From positions 2,108,001 through 2,172,000 of the forward strand of contig CAVSUJ010000002.1 in NCBI GenBank assembly GCA_963731205.1: a stretch of 64,000 bases of DNA, given 5' to 3'. Below the pieces are notes generated by a model. It was given only the letters and a program-made list of their open reading frames with translations, was not told the DNA's origin and did not search any database. Source of the DNA: DATAZK01 sp963731205. GTDB taxonomy: Bacteria; Actinomycetota; Actinomycetes; Frankiales; Frankiaceae. Positions 33,464-42,597 of the stretch are shown here, piece after piece (the stretch's first letter is position 1; every line of letters starts with the position of its first letter). The position numbers and the translations under genes are program-made.

Positions 33464-33825
33464 CGGTCCAGCACACCCGGCGCCGGGCCTCCGCGGCGTG
33501 GTCTCCGCGAGACTGTGGACGGAGCGCCGCGATCCACGGGGAGGACTCGGCTCAACGACGTGCTGGCCAGCGAGCTGCCCGCGTACACTTGGAATGCGCT
33601 ACCTGCACTTTGTCTTGTGTAAGAGGCAAGGCAACGCGCAGATCAGCGCAAATAAGCAGTCCGGCTCCGAGCCGGTCTGACTACGCACGTCCTTCTCCGG
33701 CCGCCGGCCGGGTCGGGCCGCAGCGGTCCCTGGGAATCCGGGGTGCGGATCCCGTCAGGGCGTCAGGAGCCCCTCGCCGCCCGGCGCAGGGGTAGTAACC
33801 GAGACAGCGAAAGGGCGCGCCACAC
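33464..33825 (+). other. rpsB promoter and long leader region
   Basis: This 362-base stretch has no convincing gene. TACACT at 33584-33589 is a good -10 candidate for rpsB and would give a leader of about 230 bases. The leader is locally AT-richer (about 33605-33660) than the surrounding DNA and contains a hairpin, CCGGCT/AGCCGG (about 33660-33674), before a GC-rich part that reaches the ribosome binding site AAAGGG near 33810. A long structured leader would fit control by S2 itself, but I cannot match a known motif. Confidence 0.45.
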
Positions 33826-34719
33826 GTGGTCGTCACCATGCGCCAGCTGCTGGAGGCTGGGGTCCACTTCGGACACCAGACCAAGCGCTGGAACCCCAAG
33901 ATGCGCCGGTACATCTTCACCGAGCGCAACGGCAACTACATCATCGACCTGCGCCAGAGCGTCGATTACATCGACCAGGCGTACGACTTCGTCAAGCAGA
34001 CCGTGGCCCACGGCGGCACGATCATGTTCGTCGGCACCAAGAAGCAGGCGCAGCAGGCGATCGAGGAGCAGGCCGTTCGCGTCGGCATGCCTTACGTGAA
34101 AGAGCGCTGGCTCGGCGGGATGCTCACCAACTTCCAGACCGTGCACAAGAGGCTTCAGCGCCTGAAGGAGCTCGAAGAGCTCGAGGCCACCGGCGGCGGC
34201 GACGCGATCCGTACCAAGAAGGAATCGCTCGTGCTCTCGCGTGAGAAGGCGAAGCTGGAGCGCACCCTCGGCGGTATCCGCGACATGCAGAAGATCCCGA
34301 GCGCGGTGTGGATCATCGACACCAAGCTCGAGAACATCGCGGTCGGCGAGGCGCGCAAGCTGAAGATCCCGATCGTCGCGATCCTCGACACCAACTGCGA
34401 CCCGGACGAGGTCGACTACCCGATTCCGGGCAACGACGACGCCATCCGCAGCGTCAACCTGCTCACCAAGGTCATTGCTGACGCGGTGGCTGAGGGGCTG
34501 CAGGCCCGTGCGGGCGCGTCGGGTGACAAGGCTGATGCCGGGGTCGGAGCGGGAGAGCCGCTTGCCGATTGGGAGCAGAGCCTGCTGGGCGGCGACGGCG
34601 AGGGCACCCCGGGTGTCCCGGCGGCGGTCGATCCCGCGGCAGGCGCGGTAGAGGGTGCGGGAGCATCCGAAGCCCCGGCCGCCGCTGAACAGCCGGCAGA
34701 GGCAACCCCCGCTCAGTAA
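33826..34719 (+). CDS. rpsB: 30S ribosomal protein S2
   Basis: S2 is a large small-subunit protein that helps to recruit S1 and mRNA. The 297-residue product starts with GTG and shows VTMRQLLEAGVHFGHQTKRW, NGNYIIDLRQSVDYID, KEDWLGG-type KERWLGGMLTNFQT and AVWIIDTKLENIAV. The core ends near residue 225; a long Ala/Gly/Pro/Glu tail follows, as often in actinobacteria. A ribosome binding site AAAGGG lies upstream. It is followed by tsf at 46 bases, forming the standard rpsB-tsf operon. Confidence 0.97.
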   Translation: MVVTMRQLLEAGVHFGHQTKRWNPKMRRYIFTERNGNYIIDLRQSVDYIDQAYDFVKQTVAHGGTIMFVGTKKQAQQAIEEQAVRVGMPYVKERWLGGMLTNFQTVHKRLQRLKELEELEATGGGDAIRTKKESLVLSREKAKLERTLGGIRDMQKIPSAVWIIDTKLENIAVGEARKLKIPIVAILDTNCDPDEVDYPIPGNDDAIRSVNLLTKVIADAVAEGLQARAGASGDKADAGVGAGEPLADWEQSLLGGDGEGTPGVPAAVDPAAGAVEGAGASEAPAAAEQPAEATPAQ

Positions 34720-34765
34720 TCGCCCGAGTGCGTTACTGATCATCAACGAGACGAAGGAAGAAACA

Positions 34766-35590
34766 GTGGCTGAGGTCACCGTGGCCCTCATCCGAGAGGT
34801 CCGCGAGCTCACCGGCGCCGGCATGACCGACGTCAAGAAGGCGCTCGTCGAGGCCGAGGGCGACAAGGAGAAGGCAATCAAGGCGCTTCGCGAGAAGGGC
34901 CTGTCCAAGGCGGGGCAGCGGCAAAGCCGCGATGCCAAGAACGGGCTGGTCGCCGCTGCCGAAGGCGCCATGATCGAGCTCGCCTGCGAGACCGATTTCG
35001 TCGCCAAGAACGAGCAGTTCCAGGAGCTTGCCGGGGAGATCGTCGCCCATGCGGCGAAGGTCCGGCCGGCCAGCGTCGAGGCGCTGCTCGCGGAGACGCT
35101 GTCCGACGGGCGCACCGTGCAGGCCAGCATCGACGCGCTGAACGCCGTCATCGGCGAGAAGATCGAGCTGCGCCACCTGGTCGTCTTCGACGGCAAGGTG
35201 GCGGCCTATCTGCACCGCCGGGCCAGCGACCTGCCCCCGCAGATCGGCGTTCTGGTGGCGTTCGAGGGCGACGGCGACGCGGCGGCCGAGGCTGCTCGCG
35301 GCGCTGCCATGCAGGTCAGCGCGCTGCGCGCGCAGTACGTGTCGCGTGACGCGGTCCCGGCGGAGATCGTCGAGAACGAGCGGTCGATCGCCGAGACCCT
35401 CGCGAAGAAGGAGGGCAAGCCCGAGCAGGCGCTGCCCAAGATCGTCGACGGTCGGGTGAACGGCTTCTTCAAGGAGGTCGTCCTCCTCGAGCAGGCCTCG
35501 GTGCGGGAGCCCAAGCGCACGGTCAAGGCACTGCTCGACGAGGCCGGGGCGACGGTCACCGGCTTTGCCCGCTTCGAGGTCGGCGCCTGA
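34766..35590 (+). CDS. tsf: Elongation factor Ts
   Basis: EF-Ts recycles EF-Tu by releasing GDP. The 274-residue product has the N-terminal UBA-like domain with VRELTGAGMTDVKKALVEAE, the conserved ELACETDFVAKNEQFQELA and two core subdomains ending FARFEVGA. GTG 34766 is chosen because AGGAAG lies just before it and the conserved AEVTVALIREVRELTG follows. The stretch of frame upstream is rpsB shadow. A strong hairpin terminator follows before pyrH. Confidence 0.97.
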   Translation: MAEVTVALIREVRELTGAGMTDVKKALVEAEGDKEKAIKALREKGLSKAGQRQSRDAKNGLVAAAEGAMIELACETDFVAKNEQFQELAGEIVAHAAKVRPASVEALLAETLSDGRTVQASIDALNAVIGEKIELRHLVVFDGKVAAYLHRRASDLPPQIGVLVAFEGDGDAAAEAARGAAMQVSALRAQYVSRDAVPAEIVENERSIAETLAKKEGKPEQALPKIVDGRVNGFFKEVVLLEQASVREPKRTVKALLDEAGATVTGFARFEVGA

Positions 35591-35623
35591 GCCGCACCAT
35601 CCGGAGCGTGTAGGTCAAAACGA

Positions 35624-35663
35624 CGGCGGGGCGGCGAGTCGATCATGATTCGCCGCCCCGCCG
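35624..35663 (+). terminator. Strong hairpin terminator after tsf
   Basis: A 14-base-pair perfect stem is formed by CGGCGGGGCGGCGA (35624-35637) and TCGCCGCCCCGCCG (35650-35663) around a 12-base loop. No T-tract follows, as is often the case for actinobacterial terminators. It closes the rpsB-tsf operon before pyrH. Confidence 0.75.
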
Positions 35664-35742
35664 ATTCGCGTCCTCGGGCAGACTGGCGAGGGATTGCTGC
35701 CCGAGCGCCCAGAAGGCCGTCCGCCCCCAAGGGAGTCGCCCC

Positions 35743-36513
35743 GTGACCCACCCCGCTGGTGAGCAAGCTGATGTCGTTCCCGATGAGCCCCGCTGGGCGA
35801 GGGTGCTGCTGAAACTGTCCGGCGAGGCATTTGCAGGCGGGGAGCCGTTAGGCATCGATCCGACGACGGTCGCGGCCATTGCGCGCCAGATCGGCGAGGT
35901 CGTCGCCACCGGCGTCCAGGTGGCCGTGGTGGTCGGCGGAGGCAACATGTTCCGCGGGCAAGCGCTCGCTGATCGGGGCATGGACCGCGCTCGCGCCGAC
36001 TACATGGGCATGCTCGCCACGGTCATCAATTGCCTGGCGTTGCAGGACTTCTTGGAACGCGAAGGCATCACCACCCGGGTCCAGTCGGCGATCGCGATGG
36101 GACAGGTCGCGGAGCCGTATCTGCCCCTGCGGGCGATCCGCCACCTCGAGAAGGGCCGCGTCGTCATCTTCGGTGCGGGCCTCGGCGCCCCGTTCTTCTC
36201 CACCGACACGACCGCGGCGCAGCGCGCTCTGGAGATCAAGGCGGAGGCCGTGCTGAAGGCCACCAAGGTCGACGGGGTGTACGACAGCGACCCCAAGCGC
36301 AACCCTGACGCGGTGAAGTTCGACGCCCTCACCTACACCGAGGTGCTGATGCGCGGCCTGAAGGTGATGGACGCGACGGCCATCAGCCTCTGCATGGACA
36401 ATGCGTTGCCGATCGTCGTGTTCGATCTGCTGACCGAGGGCAACATCCTGCGAGCGGTCCGAGGTGAAAAGATCGGCACCGTGGTGACGGCCGCCCCCGA
36501 GAGGACTGCGTGA
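35743..36513 (+). CDS. pyrH: UMP kinase
   Basis: PyrH phosphorylates UMP to UDP and supplies pyrimidine nucleotides. The 256-residue hexameric-type kinase has VLLKLSGEAFAGGEPLGID, VVVGGGNMFRGQ, ARADYMGMLATVINCLALQD and KATKVDGVYDSDPKRNPDA. It starts after an N-terminal extension of about 18 polar residues. It follows the tsf terminator, so it begins a new unit with frr; CAGACT near 35680 is a possible -10 box. Confidence 0.97.
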   Translation: MTHPAGEQADVVPDEPRWARVLLKLSGEAFAGGEPLGIDPTTVAAIARQIGEVVATGVQVAVVVGGGNMFRGQALADRGMDRARADYMGMLATVINCLALQDFLEREGITTRVQSAIAMGQVAEPYLPLRAIRHLEKGRVVIFGAGLGAPFFSTDTTAAQRALEIKAEAVLKATKVDGVYDSDPKRNPDAVKFDALTYTEVLMRGLKVMDATAISLCMDNALPIVVFDLLTEGNILRAVRGEKIGTVVTAAPERTA

Positions 36514-36517
36514 AGGC

Positions 36518-37096
36518 ATGAGCAGCGATGACGACACCGACATCGACTTCGAGCTGCTCGAGGCCGAGGAGAAGATGGAAAAGGCGGTCCGGGTAGCGCG
36601 CGACGATTTCGCCGCCGTCCGCACCGGCCGTCCCACTCCGGCGATGTTCTCGCGCATCGTCGTCGACTACTACGACACCCCGACCCCGGTGCAGCAGCTC
36701 GCGTCGTTCAGCGTCCCTGAAGCCCGCATGGTCATCGTCAGCCCCTACGACAAGGGGTCCATCGGCGCGATCGAGCGGGCCATCCGCGACAGCGACCTCG
36801 GCGTCAACCCGGCCAACGACGGCAACATCATCCGTTGCGTCTTCCCGGAGCTGTCCGAGCAGCGGCGTCGCGAGCTCGTCAAGGTCGTGCGGGGTAAGGC
36901 GGAGGACTCGCGGGTCAGCATCCGCAGCGTCCGGCGCCACAGCATGGAGTCGCTGGAGAAGATGAAGAAGAACGGCGACGCGGGTGAGGACGACGTCAAG
37001 CGCGGGGAGAAGGAGCTCGAGGCGCTGACGCATCGTTTCGTCGCGCAGGTCGACGAGCTGCTCAAGCACAAGGAATCCGAGCTGCTTGAAGTCTGA
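36518..37096 (+). CDS. frr: Ribosome recycling factor
   Basis: RRF splits post-termination ribosomes together with EF-G. The 192-residue product has ARDDFAAVRTGRPTPAMFSR, YYDTPTPVQQLASFSVPEAR and the three-helix bundle ending VDELLKHKESELLEV. It follows pyrH by four bases, so the two are co-transcribed. A short acidic N-terminal extension (SSDDDTDIDFELLEAEE) precedes the usual start, as in some actinobacteria. Confidence 0.97.
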   Translation: MSSDDDTDIDFELLEAEEKMEKAVRVARDDFAAVRTGRPTPAMFSRIVVDYYDTPTPVQQLASFSVPEARMVIVSPYDKGSIGAIERAIRDSDLGVNPANDGNIIRCVFPELSEQRRRELVKVVRGKAEDSRVSIRSVRRHSMESLEKMKKNGDAGEDDVKRGEKELEALTHRFVAQVDELLKHKESELLEV

Positions 37097-37151
37097 GGTG
37101 GCCGCGACCCCGGGTGACTCAGCAGCCTTCGCATCCGGCGGGGAGCCGCAG

Positions 37152-38000
37152 ATGAGCGAGCCGGCACCTCCCAAAGGCGGGCGCGCCGGACGCGACCTGC
37201 GCGCCGCGATCATCGTCGGCGTCAGCCTCGCGGCATTGATCTTCGCGACCCTCTTCACCGTCCGCGTCCTCTGGGTCGGGGTCATCTGTCTCGCGGTCGG
37301 GATGGGCGCGTACGAGCTGGTCACCGCCCTGAAGGTGGCCGATTTGCACATCCCGCGCATCCCGGTCACGATCGCCGGAGCCGCGGTGCCCGCAGCTGCC
37401 TACGCGCAGGGCACCGACGGTCTGGTGATCGGGCTCTTCATCGCGGTGATCGTCTCGGTCGGCTGGCGTGCTTACGACCCGCGAGAGTTCGAACCCAGAG
37501 CCGACGTGCGCCGCGATCTCGCCGCCACCCTCTTCTGCCTGGGCTATACGGGGTTTCTCGCCGGGTTCGCCGGCCTGCTCTCGCGGCCTTCCAACGGCCC
37601 TCGTCTCGTGATCATTTTTATTGCGACGGCGGCTCTGAACGACGTCGGTGGTTACGCGGCGGGGGTGCTGTCCGGCGGCCGCCACAAGCTGGCGCCGCGG
37701 ATCTCGCCCGGAAAGTCGTGGGAAGGCCTCGGCGGTTCCATCGCCGCCAGCTGCCTGTGCGCCGGGATCATGTTTCCGTTCCTGGTCCACCGCTCGGCGC
37801 TGCTCGGCATCGTCTTCGGGCTCGCCGCCGTGGCCGCGTCGACCCTCGGTGACCTCAGCGAATCCATGCTCAAGCGCGACATCGGCATCAAAGACATGGG
37901 CCACCTGCTGCCCGGCCACGGCGGGGTCATGGACCGGCTGGATTCCCTGCTCGCCACCGCGCCCGTCGCGTACCTCCTGCTGACCGCCTGGGCGCACTAG
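37152..38000 (+). CDS. cdsA: Phosphatidate cytidylyltransferase
   Basis: CdsA makes CDP-diacylglycerol from phosphatidate and CTP in the membrane, the branch point of phospholipid synthesis. The protein has about seven membrane helices and the C-terminal signature SPGKSWEGLGGS ... GDLSESMLKRDIGIKDMGHLLPGHGGVMDRLDS (as separate pieces SPGKSWEGL, GDLSESMLKRDIGIKD and GHGGVMDRLDS). I chose ATG 37152, with GGGGAG six bases upstream, giving 282 residues; the open frame begins at TTG 37086 inside frr. It lies between frr and rlmN, as in mycobacteria. Confidence 0.93.
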   Translation: MSEPAPPKGGRAGRDLRAAIIVGVSLAALIFATLFTVRVLWVGVICLAVGMGAYELVTALKVADLHIPRIPVTIAGAAVPAAAYAQGTDGLVIGLFIAVIVSVGWRAYDPREFEPRADVRRDLAATLFCLGYTGFLAGFAGLLSRPSNGPRLVIIFIATAALNDVGGYAAGVLSGGRHKLAPRISPGKSWEGLGGSIAASCLCAGIMFPFLVHRSALLGIVFGLAAVAASTLGDLSESMLKRDIGIKDMGHLLPGHGGVMDRLDSLLATAPVAYLLLTAWAH

Positions 38001-38037
38001 CCAAAAAGATCTTGGTCTGTGAAACCATGGAAGCGAG

Positions 38038-39141
38038 ATGAGCCTTCCGATAGTCGACGCCGGCGCGCCCTCGCGGCGCCGGCCGACCCCGCGCCATCTG
38101 GCCGATCTGGCACCCGACGAGCGTCGCCAAGCCGTCGTCGAGCTGGGCGAGCCCGCCTACCGGGCGCAGCAGCTCTCACAGCACTATTTCGTCCGGCGCA
38201 CCACCGATCCGGCGGCGATGACCGACCTTCCCGCTGCCAGCCGCTCCCGCCTGGTCGAGAGCCTGCTTCCGGCGCTGCTCAGTCCGGTCCGCGAGGAAAT
38301 TTGCGACGGTGGCGACACCGTCAAGACGGTCTGGCGCGGACACGACGGGGTGCTCATCGAGTCGGTGCTGATGCGCTACCCCGATCGCGTTACGGTCTGC
38401 GTATCCAGCCAGGCCGGTTGTGGCATGGGCTGCCCTTTCTGCGCCACGGGCCAGGGCGGGCTGACGCGCAACCTGTCGACCGGCGAGATCGTCGAACAGG
38501 TCGTGGCAGCGCAGCGCCGGCTCTCCCGGGACGTGCCGGAGGGCGAACCGGGTGGACGGCTCAGCAACGTGGTCTTCATGGGCATGGGTGAGCCGCTGGC
38601 GAACTACAACGCCGTGGTCGCCGCGCTGCGCCGGCTGACCGATCCCCATCCGCACGGCTTCGGGCTGTCGCAGCGCTCGATCACCGTGAGCACGGTCGGC
38701 CTCGTGCCGCGTATCGACGCGCTGGCGGGGGAGGGCCTGGCCGTGACTCTCGCCCTCAGCCTCCACGCCCCGGACGACGAGCTGCGCGACACCCTGGTGC
38801 CGGTCAACCAGCGCTGGCCGGTCGCCGAAGCCGTCGCTGCTGCGCTGCGCTACGCCAAGCGCACCGGGCGCCGGATGACGGTGGAGTACGCGTTGATCAA
38901 CGACATCAACGACGACGCCGAGCGGGCAGACGCGCTGGGCGACCTGCTGCGCGGCTCTCTCGCCCACGTCAACCTGATCCCGCTGAACCCGACGCCGGGC
39001 AGCATCTGGACGGCGAGCACCCCGGCGCGCGAGCGGGAGTTCGTGCGCCGGCTGCGCGCGGCCGGGGTGGCGACGACCGTCCGCGACACCCGCGGCCGCG
39101 AGGTCGCCGCCGCTTGCGGTCAGCTCGCCGCCACTGCGTGA
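38038..39141 (+). CDS. rlmN: 23S rRNA (adenine(2503)-C2)-methyltransferase
   Basis: RlmN is a radical-SAM enzyme that methylates A2503 of 23S rRNA and A37 of some tRNAs. The 367-residue product has the cluster motif CGMGCPFCATGQGG (CxxxCxxC), NVVFMGMGEPLANYNAV, SLHAPDDELRDTLVPVN and the C-terminal catalytic cysteine region TVRDTRGREVAAACGQLA. All key parts are present. ATG 38038 lies behind the sequence GAAGCGAG. Its TGA overlaps the start of the next gene (GTGA). Confidence 0.96.
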   Translation: MSLPIVDAGAPSRRRPTPRHLADLAPDERRQAVVELGEPAYRAQQLSQHYFVRRTTDPAAMTDLPAASRSRLVESLLPALLSPVREEICDGGDTVKTVWRGHDGVLIESVLMRYPDRVTVCVSSQAGCGMGCPFCATGQGGLTRNLSTGEIVEQVVAAQRRLSRDVPEGEPGGRLSNVVFMGMGEPLANYNAVVAALRRLTDPHPHGFGLSQRSITVSTVGLVPRIDALAGEGLAVTLALSLHAPDDELRDTLVPVNQRWPVAEAVAAALRYAKRTGRRMTVEYALINDINDDAERADALGDLLRGSLAHVNLIPLNPTPGSIWTASTPAREREFVRRLRAAGVATTVRDTRGREVAAACGQLAATA

Positions 39142-40163
39142 CGCTGATGCGGGCCCGCGCGCTGCTGGCGGTTGCCGCGACGGCGAGCCTCGCGCTGGCC
39201 GGCTGCTCGAGCACCGCCAAGAAGGTCGTCGCCACGCCCCCGGCCACGAGCTCACCCGCCCCGGCCGGTTCGAGTGCCGCACCCACGCCGAGCGCGCACG
39301 TCACCCATCTCGCCCCACCGACCAGGACGCCAGGACCGACCCGGCCGACGCTGCACAGCGTGCCGACGGCCCCTCCCACCGCGGTCGCCTCCGCCGTCCG
39401 CGTCTGCCATCTGCCCGCCGGTCCGCAGACGATCGACGGGCGGCTCGTCATCCTCGACCTGCCCGCTCGCTTTCCAGCGCCGGTCGTCATCGACTACCAC
39501 GGCGGCAACCAAAGTGCGACGCAGGAGCACGGCTACACCGGCCTGGGCCCGCTTGGCGCGGCCCGCGGTTTCATCGTCGCCACGCCCAACGGGACCAACG
39601 GCCTCTGGAACTTCTCGGGCACCGAGCCACTGCCCGACGACGCGGCCTTCACCCAGGACATCGCGACCCTGCTCGCGTTCTCGGGCTGCTCCAACGGACG
39701 GGTCTACACCGCCGGCATCAGCGACGGCGCCGACATGGCCGTCGCCGCCGCCTGCCGGGTCGCCTCGGTGCGCGCCGTCTTTGCGGTCGCCCCGAGCATC
39801 ACGCCGCGGGGGGCTTGCACCCGCAAGCCCTATCTCGAGGTGCACGGGACCGCCGACCCGATCGTCCCGTACAGCGGCAGCGCTCAGGGCAGCTTCGGCG
39901 ACGTCCCGTCCGAACCCGTGGCATCTCGGCTGCCGTTCTGGACCGCCGGGTGCAGCGGGCCGGCCGCGGGAGCCTCACCCGGCGCCGGCACGCAGGTGCA
40001 GCGCTGGGGCTGCACCGCCGGGCGGACCGTTCAGCTCGACACGGTGGTCGGCGGTGGTCACACCTGGCCGGGCGCGGTCGGCCCGGAGCCGGCCGCCGGT
40101 CTCGGAGCGAGAGCTTCTTGGAGCGCGGACACAGCTGCCTTGGAGTTTTTTCTCAGTGAATAG
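39138..40163 (+). CDS. LpqC/PHB-depolymerase-like esterase lipoprotein
   Basis: This secreted lipoprotein is an alpha/beta-hydrolase of the poly(3-hydroxybutyrate) depolymerase/feruloyl esterase-like group. The N-terminus has the lipobox LALAGCSS, then a long Pro/Thr/Ser linker (about residues 25-90) and the hydrolase domain. Visible are the oxyanion loop VVIDYHGGNQ, the nucleophile elbow AGISDGADMAVAAAC (G-I-S-D-G), EVHGTADPIVPY with the acid and GGGHTWPGA with the catalytic His. The substrate is unknown. The GTG start at 39138 overlaps the rlmN stop and gives 341 residues. It is not part of the usual rlmN-dxr neighbourhood and may be an insertion. Confidence 0.87.
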   Translation: MTLMRARALLAVAATASLALAGCSSTAKKVVATPPATSSPAPAGSSAAPTPSAHVTHLAPPTRTPGPTRPTLHSVPTAPPTAVASAVRVCHLPAGPQTIDGRLVILDLPARFPAPVVIDYHGGNQSATQEHGYTGLGPLGAARGFIVATPNGTNGLWNFSGTEPLPDDAAFTQDIATLLAFSGCSNGRVYTAGISDGADMAVAAACRVASVRAVFAVAPSITPRGACTRKPYLEVHGTADPIVPYSGSAQGSFGDVPSEPVASRLPFWTAGCSGPAAGASPGAGTQVQRWGCTAGRTVQLDTVVGGGHTWPGAVGPEPAAGLGARASWSADTAALEFFLSE

Positions 40164-40190
40164 CCCGGCGACGCCTGCCACACTGGTCCC

Positions 40191-41390
40191 GTGACCGTGC
40201 GCGAGGTGGTGCTGCTCGGCTCGACGGGCTCCATCGGCACCCAGGCCATCGACGTCATCAGCCGCGAGCCCGAGCGCTTCCGGGTCGTCGCCATCGCCGG
40301 AGGCGGAGGGCGTCCCGACGAGCTCGCCGCGCAGGCCATCGCCCTCGGGGTCGAGGCCGTCGCCGTCTCGCGCGCGACAGCCGCTCAAGATGTCCAACTC
40401 GCCCTCTATGCCGAAGCCAAGCGCAGCGGCCACGACCGCGGCGACTTCGTGATGCCCAAGGTGCTCGCCGGCCCTGATGCCGTCACCGAGGTGGCGGCAT
40501 GGCCCTGCGACATCGTGCTGAACGGGATCACCGGGTCGGTCGGACTGCATGCCACGCTGGCGGCCCTCGAGGCAGGACGCACCCTCGCGCTCGCCAACAA
40601 GGAGTCGCTGATCGCCGGCGGTCCTCTCGTGGTGCCCTACCTCGACCAGATCATCCCGGTCGACTCCGAGCACAGCGCCCTGGCCCAATGCCTTCGCGGG
40701 GGAGCGAAGGACGAGGTGCGCCGGCTCGTCCTGACCGCCAGCGGTGGCCCCTTCCGCGGCCGTACGCGAGCCGACCTCGCTGACGTCACCCCCAGCCAGG
40801 CGCTGGCCCATCCGACCTGGGACATGGGCCCCGTCATCACGGTCAACAGCGCGACGCTCGTCAACAAGGGCCTGGAGATCATCGAGGCCCACTTGCTCTT
40901 CGAAATTCCCTACGAGCGCATCGATGTCGTCGTCCATCCGCAGTCGCTGGTGCACAGCATGGTCGAGTTCGCCGACGGCTCGACACTCGCGCAGCTCAGC
41001 CCGCCCGACATGCGGCTGCCGATCGCGCTCGCGCTCGGCTGGCCCGACCGGGTTCCCGGAGCCGCGCCGGGCATGGACTGGACCACGGCCCACTCGCTCA
41101 CGTTCGAGCCGCTCGACACCGAGGCCTTCCCCGCCGTCGAACTCGCGAAAGCTGCAGGCCGAGCGGGTGGCAGCGGCCCGGCGGTGTTCAACGCCGCCAA
41201 CGAGGAGGCCGTCGCGGCATTCCTCGAGGGCCGGCTGCCGTTCCTGGCGATCGTCGAAGTCGTTCAGCAGACTCTCAGCCGAGTGGCTCTTCGGGAACTG
41301 TCCGTACCTGCCGATGTGTTGGACAGTGAGGACGAGGCCCGCCGGCTGGCGCGCGCGCTGATTTCTGAGATGTCGACCCGGGAGACCTGA
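40191..41390 (+). CDS. dxr: 1-deoxy-D-xylulose 5-phosphate reductoisomerase
   Basis: Dxr converts DXP to 2-C-methylerythritol 4-phosphate with NADPH, the first committed step of the MEP isoprenoid pathway. The 399-residue product has the NADPH loop LLGSTGSIGTQAIDVI, ANKESLIAGGPLVV, VDSEHSALAQCL, the substrate loop LTASGGPFRGR and HPTWDMGPVITVNSATLVNK. Everything is intact. The CACACT hexamer six bases before the GTG is a weak leaderless -10 candidate. It heads the conserved cluster dxr-rip1-ispG. Confidence 0.97.
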   Translation: MTVREVVLLGSTGSIGTQAIDVISREPERFRVVAIAGGGGRPDELAAQAIALGVEAVAVSRATAAQDVQLALYAEAKRSGHDRGDFVMPKVLAGPDAVTEVAAWPCDIVLNGITGSVGLHATLAALEAGRTLALANKESLIAGGPLVVPYLDQIIPVDSEHSALAQCLRGGAKDEVRRLVLTASGGPFRGRTRADLADVTPSQALAHPTWDMGPVITVNSATLVNKGLEIIEAHLLFEIPYERIDVVVHPQSLVHSMVEFADGSTLAQLSPPDMRLPIALALGWPDRVPGAAPGMDWTTAHSLTFEPLDTEAFPAVELAKAAGRAGGSGPAVFNAANEEAVAAFLEGRLPFLAIVEVVQQTLSRVALRELSVPADVLDSEDEARRLARALISEMSTRET

Positions 41391-41392
41391 CA

Positions 41393-42595
41393 GTGGCGTT
41401 GATCGGTGCGCTGGCCTTCGTGCTGGCGCTGCTCGTCTCGGTCGTCCTCCACGAGGGTGGCCACTTCGCGACGGCCAAGCTCTTCGGGATGAAGGCGACG
41501 CAGTTCTTCGTCGGCTTCGGCCCGACGATCTGGTCGCGTCGCAAGGGCGAGACGGAGTACGGCGTCAAGGCGATCCCCGCCGGCGGTTTCGTCAAGATCG
41601 TCGGTATGACTCCGCTCGAGGAGTTGGATGACCCCGACGACGACAAGCGGGCCTTCTACCGCTTCCCCGCAGGCCGCCGCGCGATCGTGCTCGTCGCCGG
41701 CTCGACGATGCACTTCCTGCTGGCGATCGTGCTGGTGTTCCTCGCGCTGCTGATCTCACCGATCGCCACCTCCGCGCCGGTCATCAGCACTCCGGCGAGC
41801 TGCCTGGCCGCTGACGCGTCCAAGACCTGCACCACTGCTGACGGAGCCAGCCCTGCCGAGGCCGCCGGGCTCAAATCCGGTGACCGACTGATCAGCGTCG
41901 GCGGCAAGAGCACGACGACGTTCGCCCAGCTCCGGTCGGCCATCCGGGACGACAAGAACGCGGCTCCGCTCGCCGTGAAGTACGAGCGCAACGGCGCCGT
42001 CCAGAGCACGACCATCACCCCGGTGCTGCAGACCCAGACGACCGACAGCGGCGCGACGCAGAAGGTCCCCGTCCTCGGGATCACCGCGCAGCAGACGCAC
42101 GTCGGCCCGGTGACCGCGGCCCGCAAGACCATCACGACGCTCGGCACCTTCATCACCGGCACCGTCAGCTCGCTGGCGCACTTCCCGCAGCGCATCTCGA
42201 CCGTCTTCAGCAATCACCGCGACCCCAACGGCGCCGTCGGCGTCATCGGGATCAGCCGGGTCAGCGGCGATCTGCTCAGCGGCAGCGGCGCCGGCGTCGG
42301 TATCGGCTGGGACACCCGCATCGGCGATTTCCTGCTCCTGGTGGCCGGGGTCAACCTGTTCGTCGGGTTCTTCAACCTGTTGCCGCTGATGCCGCTCGAC
42401 GGTGGTCACCTCGCCGTTCTCGGCTTCGAGCAGGTACGCGATCGCATCCGGCGCCTACGTGGCTATCGCGGTCCGCTCAAGCGTGTGGATCTGACCAAGC
42501 TGCTGCCCGCGACGTACGCTGTAGTAGCGATATTCGCGACACTGACGCTAGTGCTCGCAGCTGCTGACATCGTCAATCCAATCCGTCTGGGGTAG
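41393..42595 (+). CDS. rip1: Site-2 protease (M50 family, Rip1/RseP)
   Basis: This intramembrane zinc protease cuts anti-sigma factors and other single-pass proteins. The 400-residue product has the HExxH-type motif in VVLHEGGHFATAKLFGM (first helix), a PDZ domain (about residues 145-235) and the second zinc motif NLLPLMPLDGGHLAVL, plus further membrane helices. In mycobacteria Rip1 lies between dxr and ispG, as here, and controls envelope genes. It starts two bases after dxr with GTG. Confidence 0.95.
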   Translation: MALIGALAFVLALLVSVVLHEGGHFATAKLFGMKATQFFVGFGPTIWSRRKGETEYGVKAIPAGGFVKIVGMTPLEELDDPDDDKRAFYRFPAGRRAIVLVAGSTMHFLLAIVLVFLALLISPIATSAPVISTPASCLAADASKTCTTADGASPAEAAGLKSGDRLISVGGKSTTTFAQLRSAIRDDKNAAPLAVKYERNGAVQSTTITPVLQTQTTDSGATQKVPVLGITAQQTHVGPVTAARKTITTLGTFITGTVSSLAHFPQRISTVFSNHRDPNGAVGVIGISRVSGDLLSGSGAGVGIGWDTRIGDFLLLVAGVNLFVGFFNLLPLMPLDGGHLAVLGFEQVRDRIRRLRGYRGPLKRVDLTKLLPATYAVVAIFATLTLVLAAADIVNPIRLG

Positions 42596-42597
42596 CC

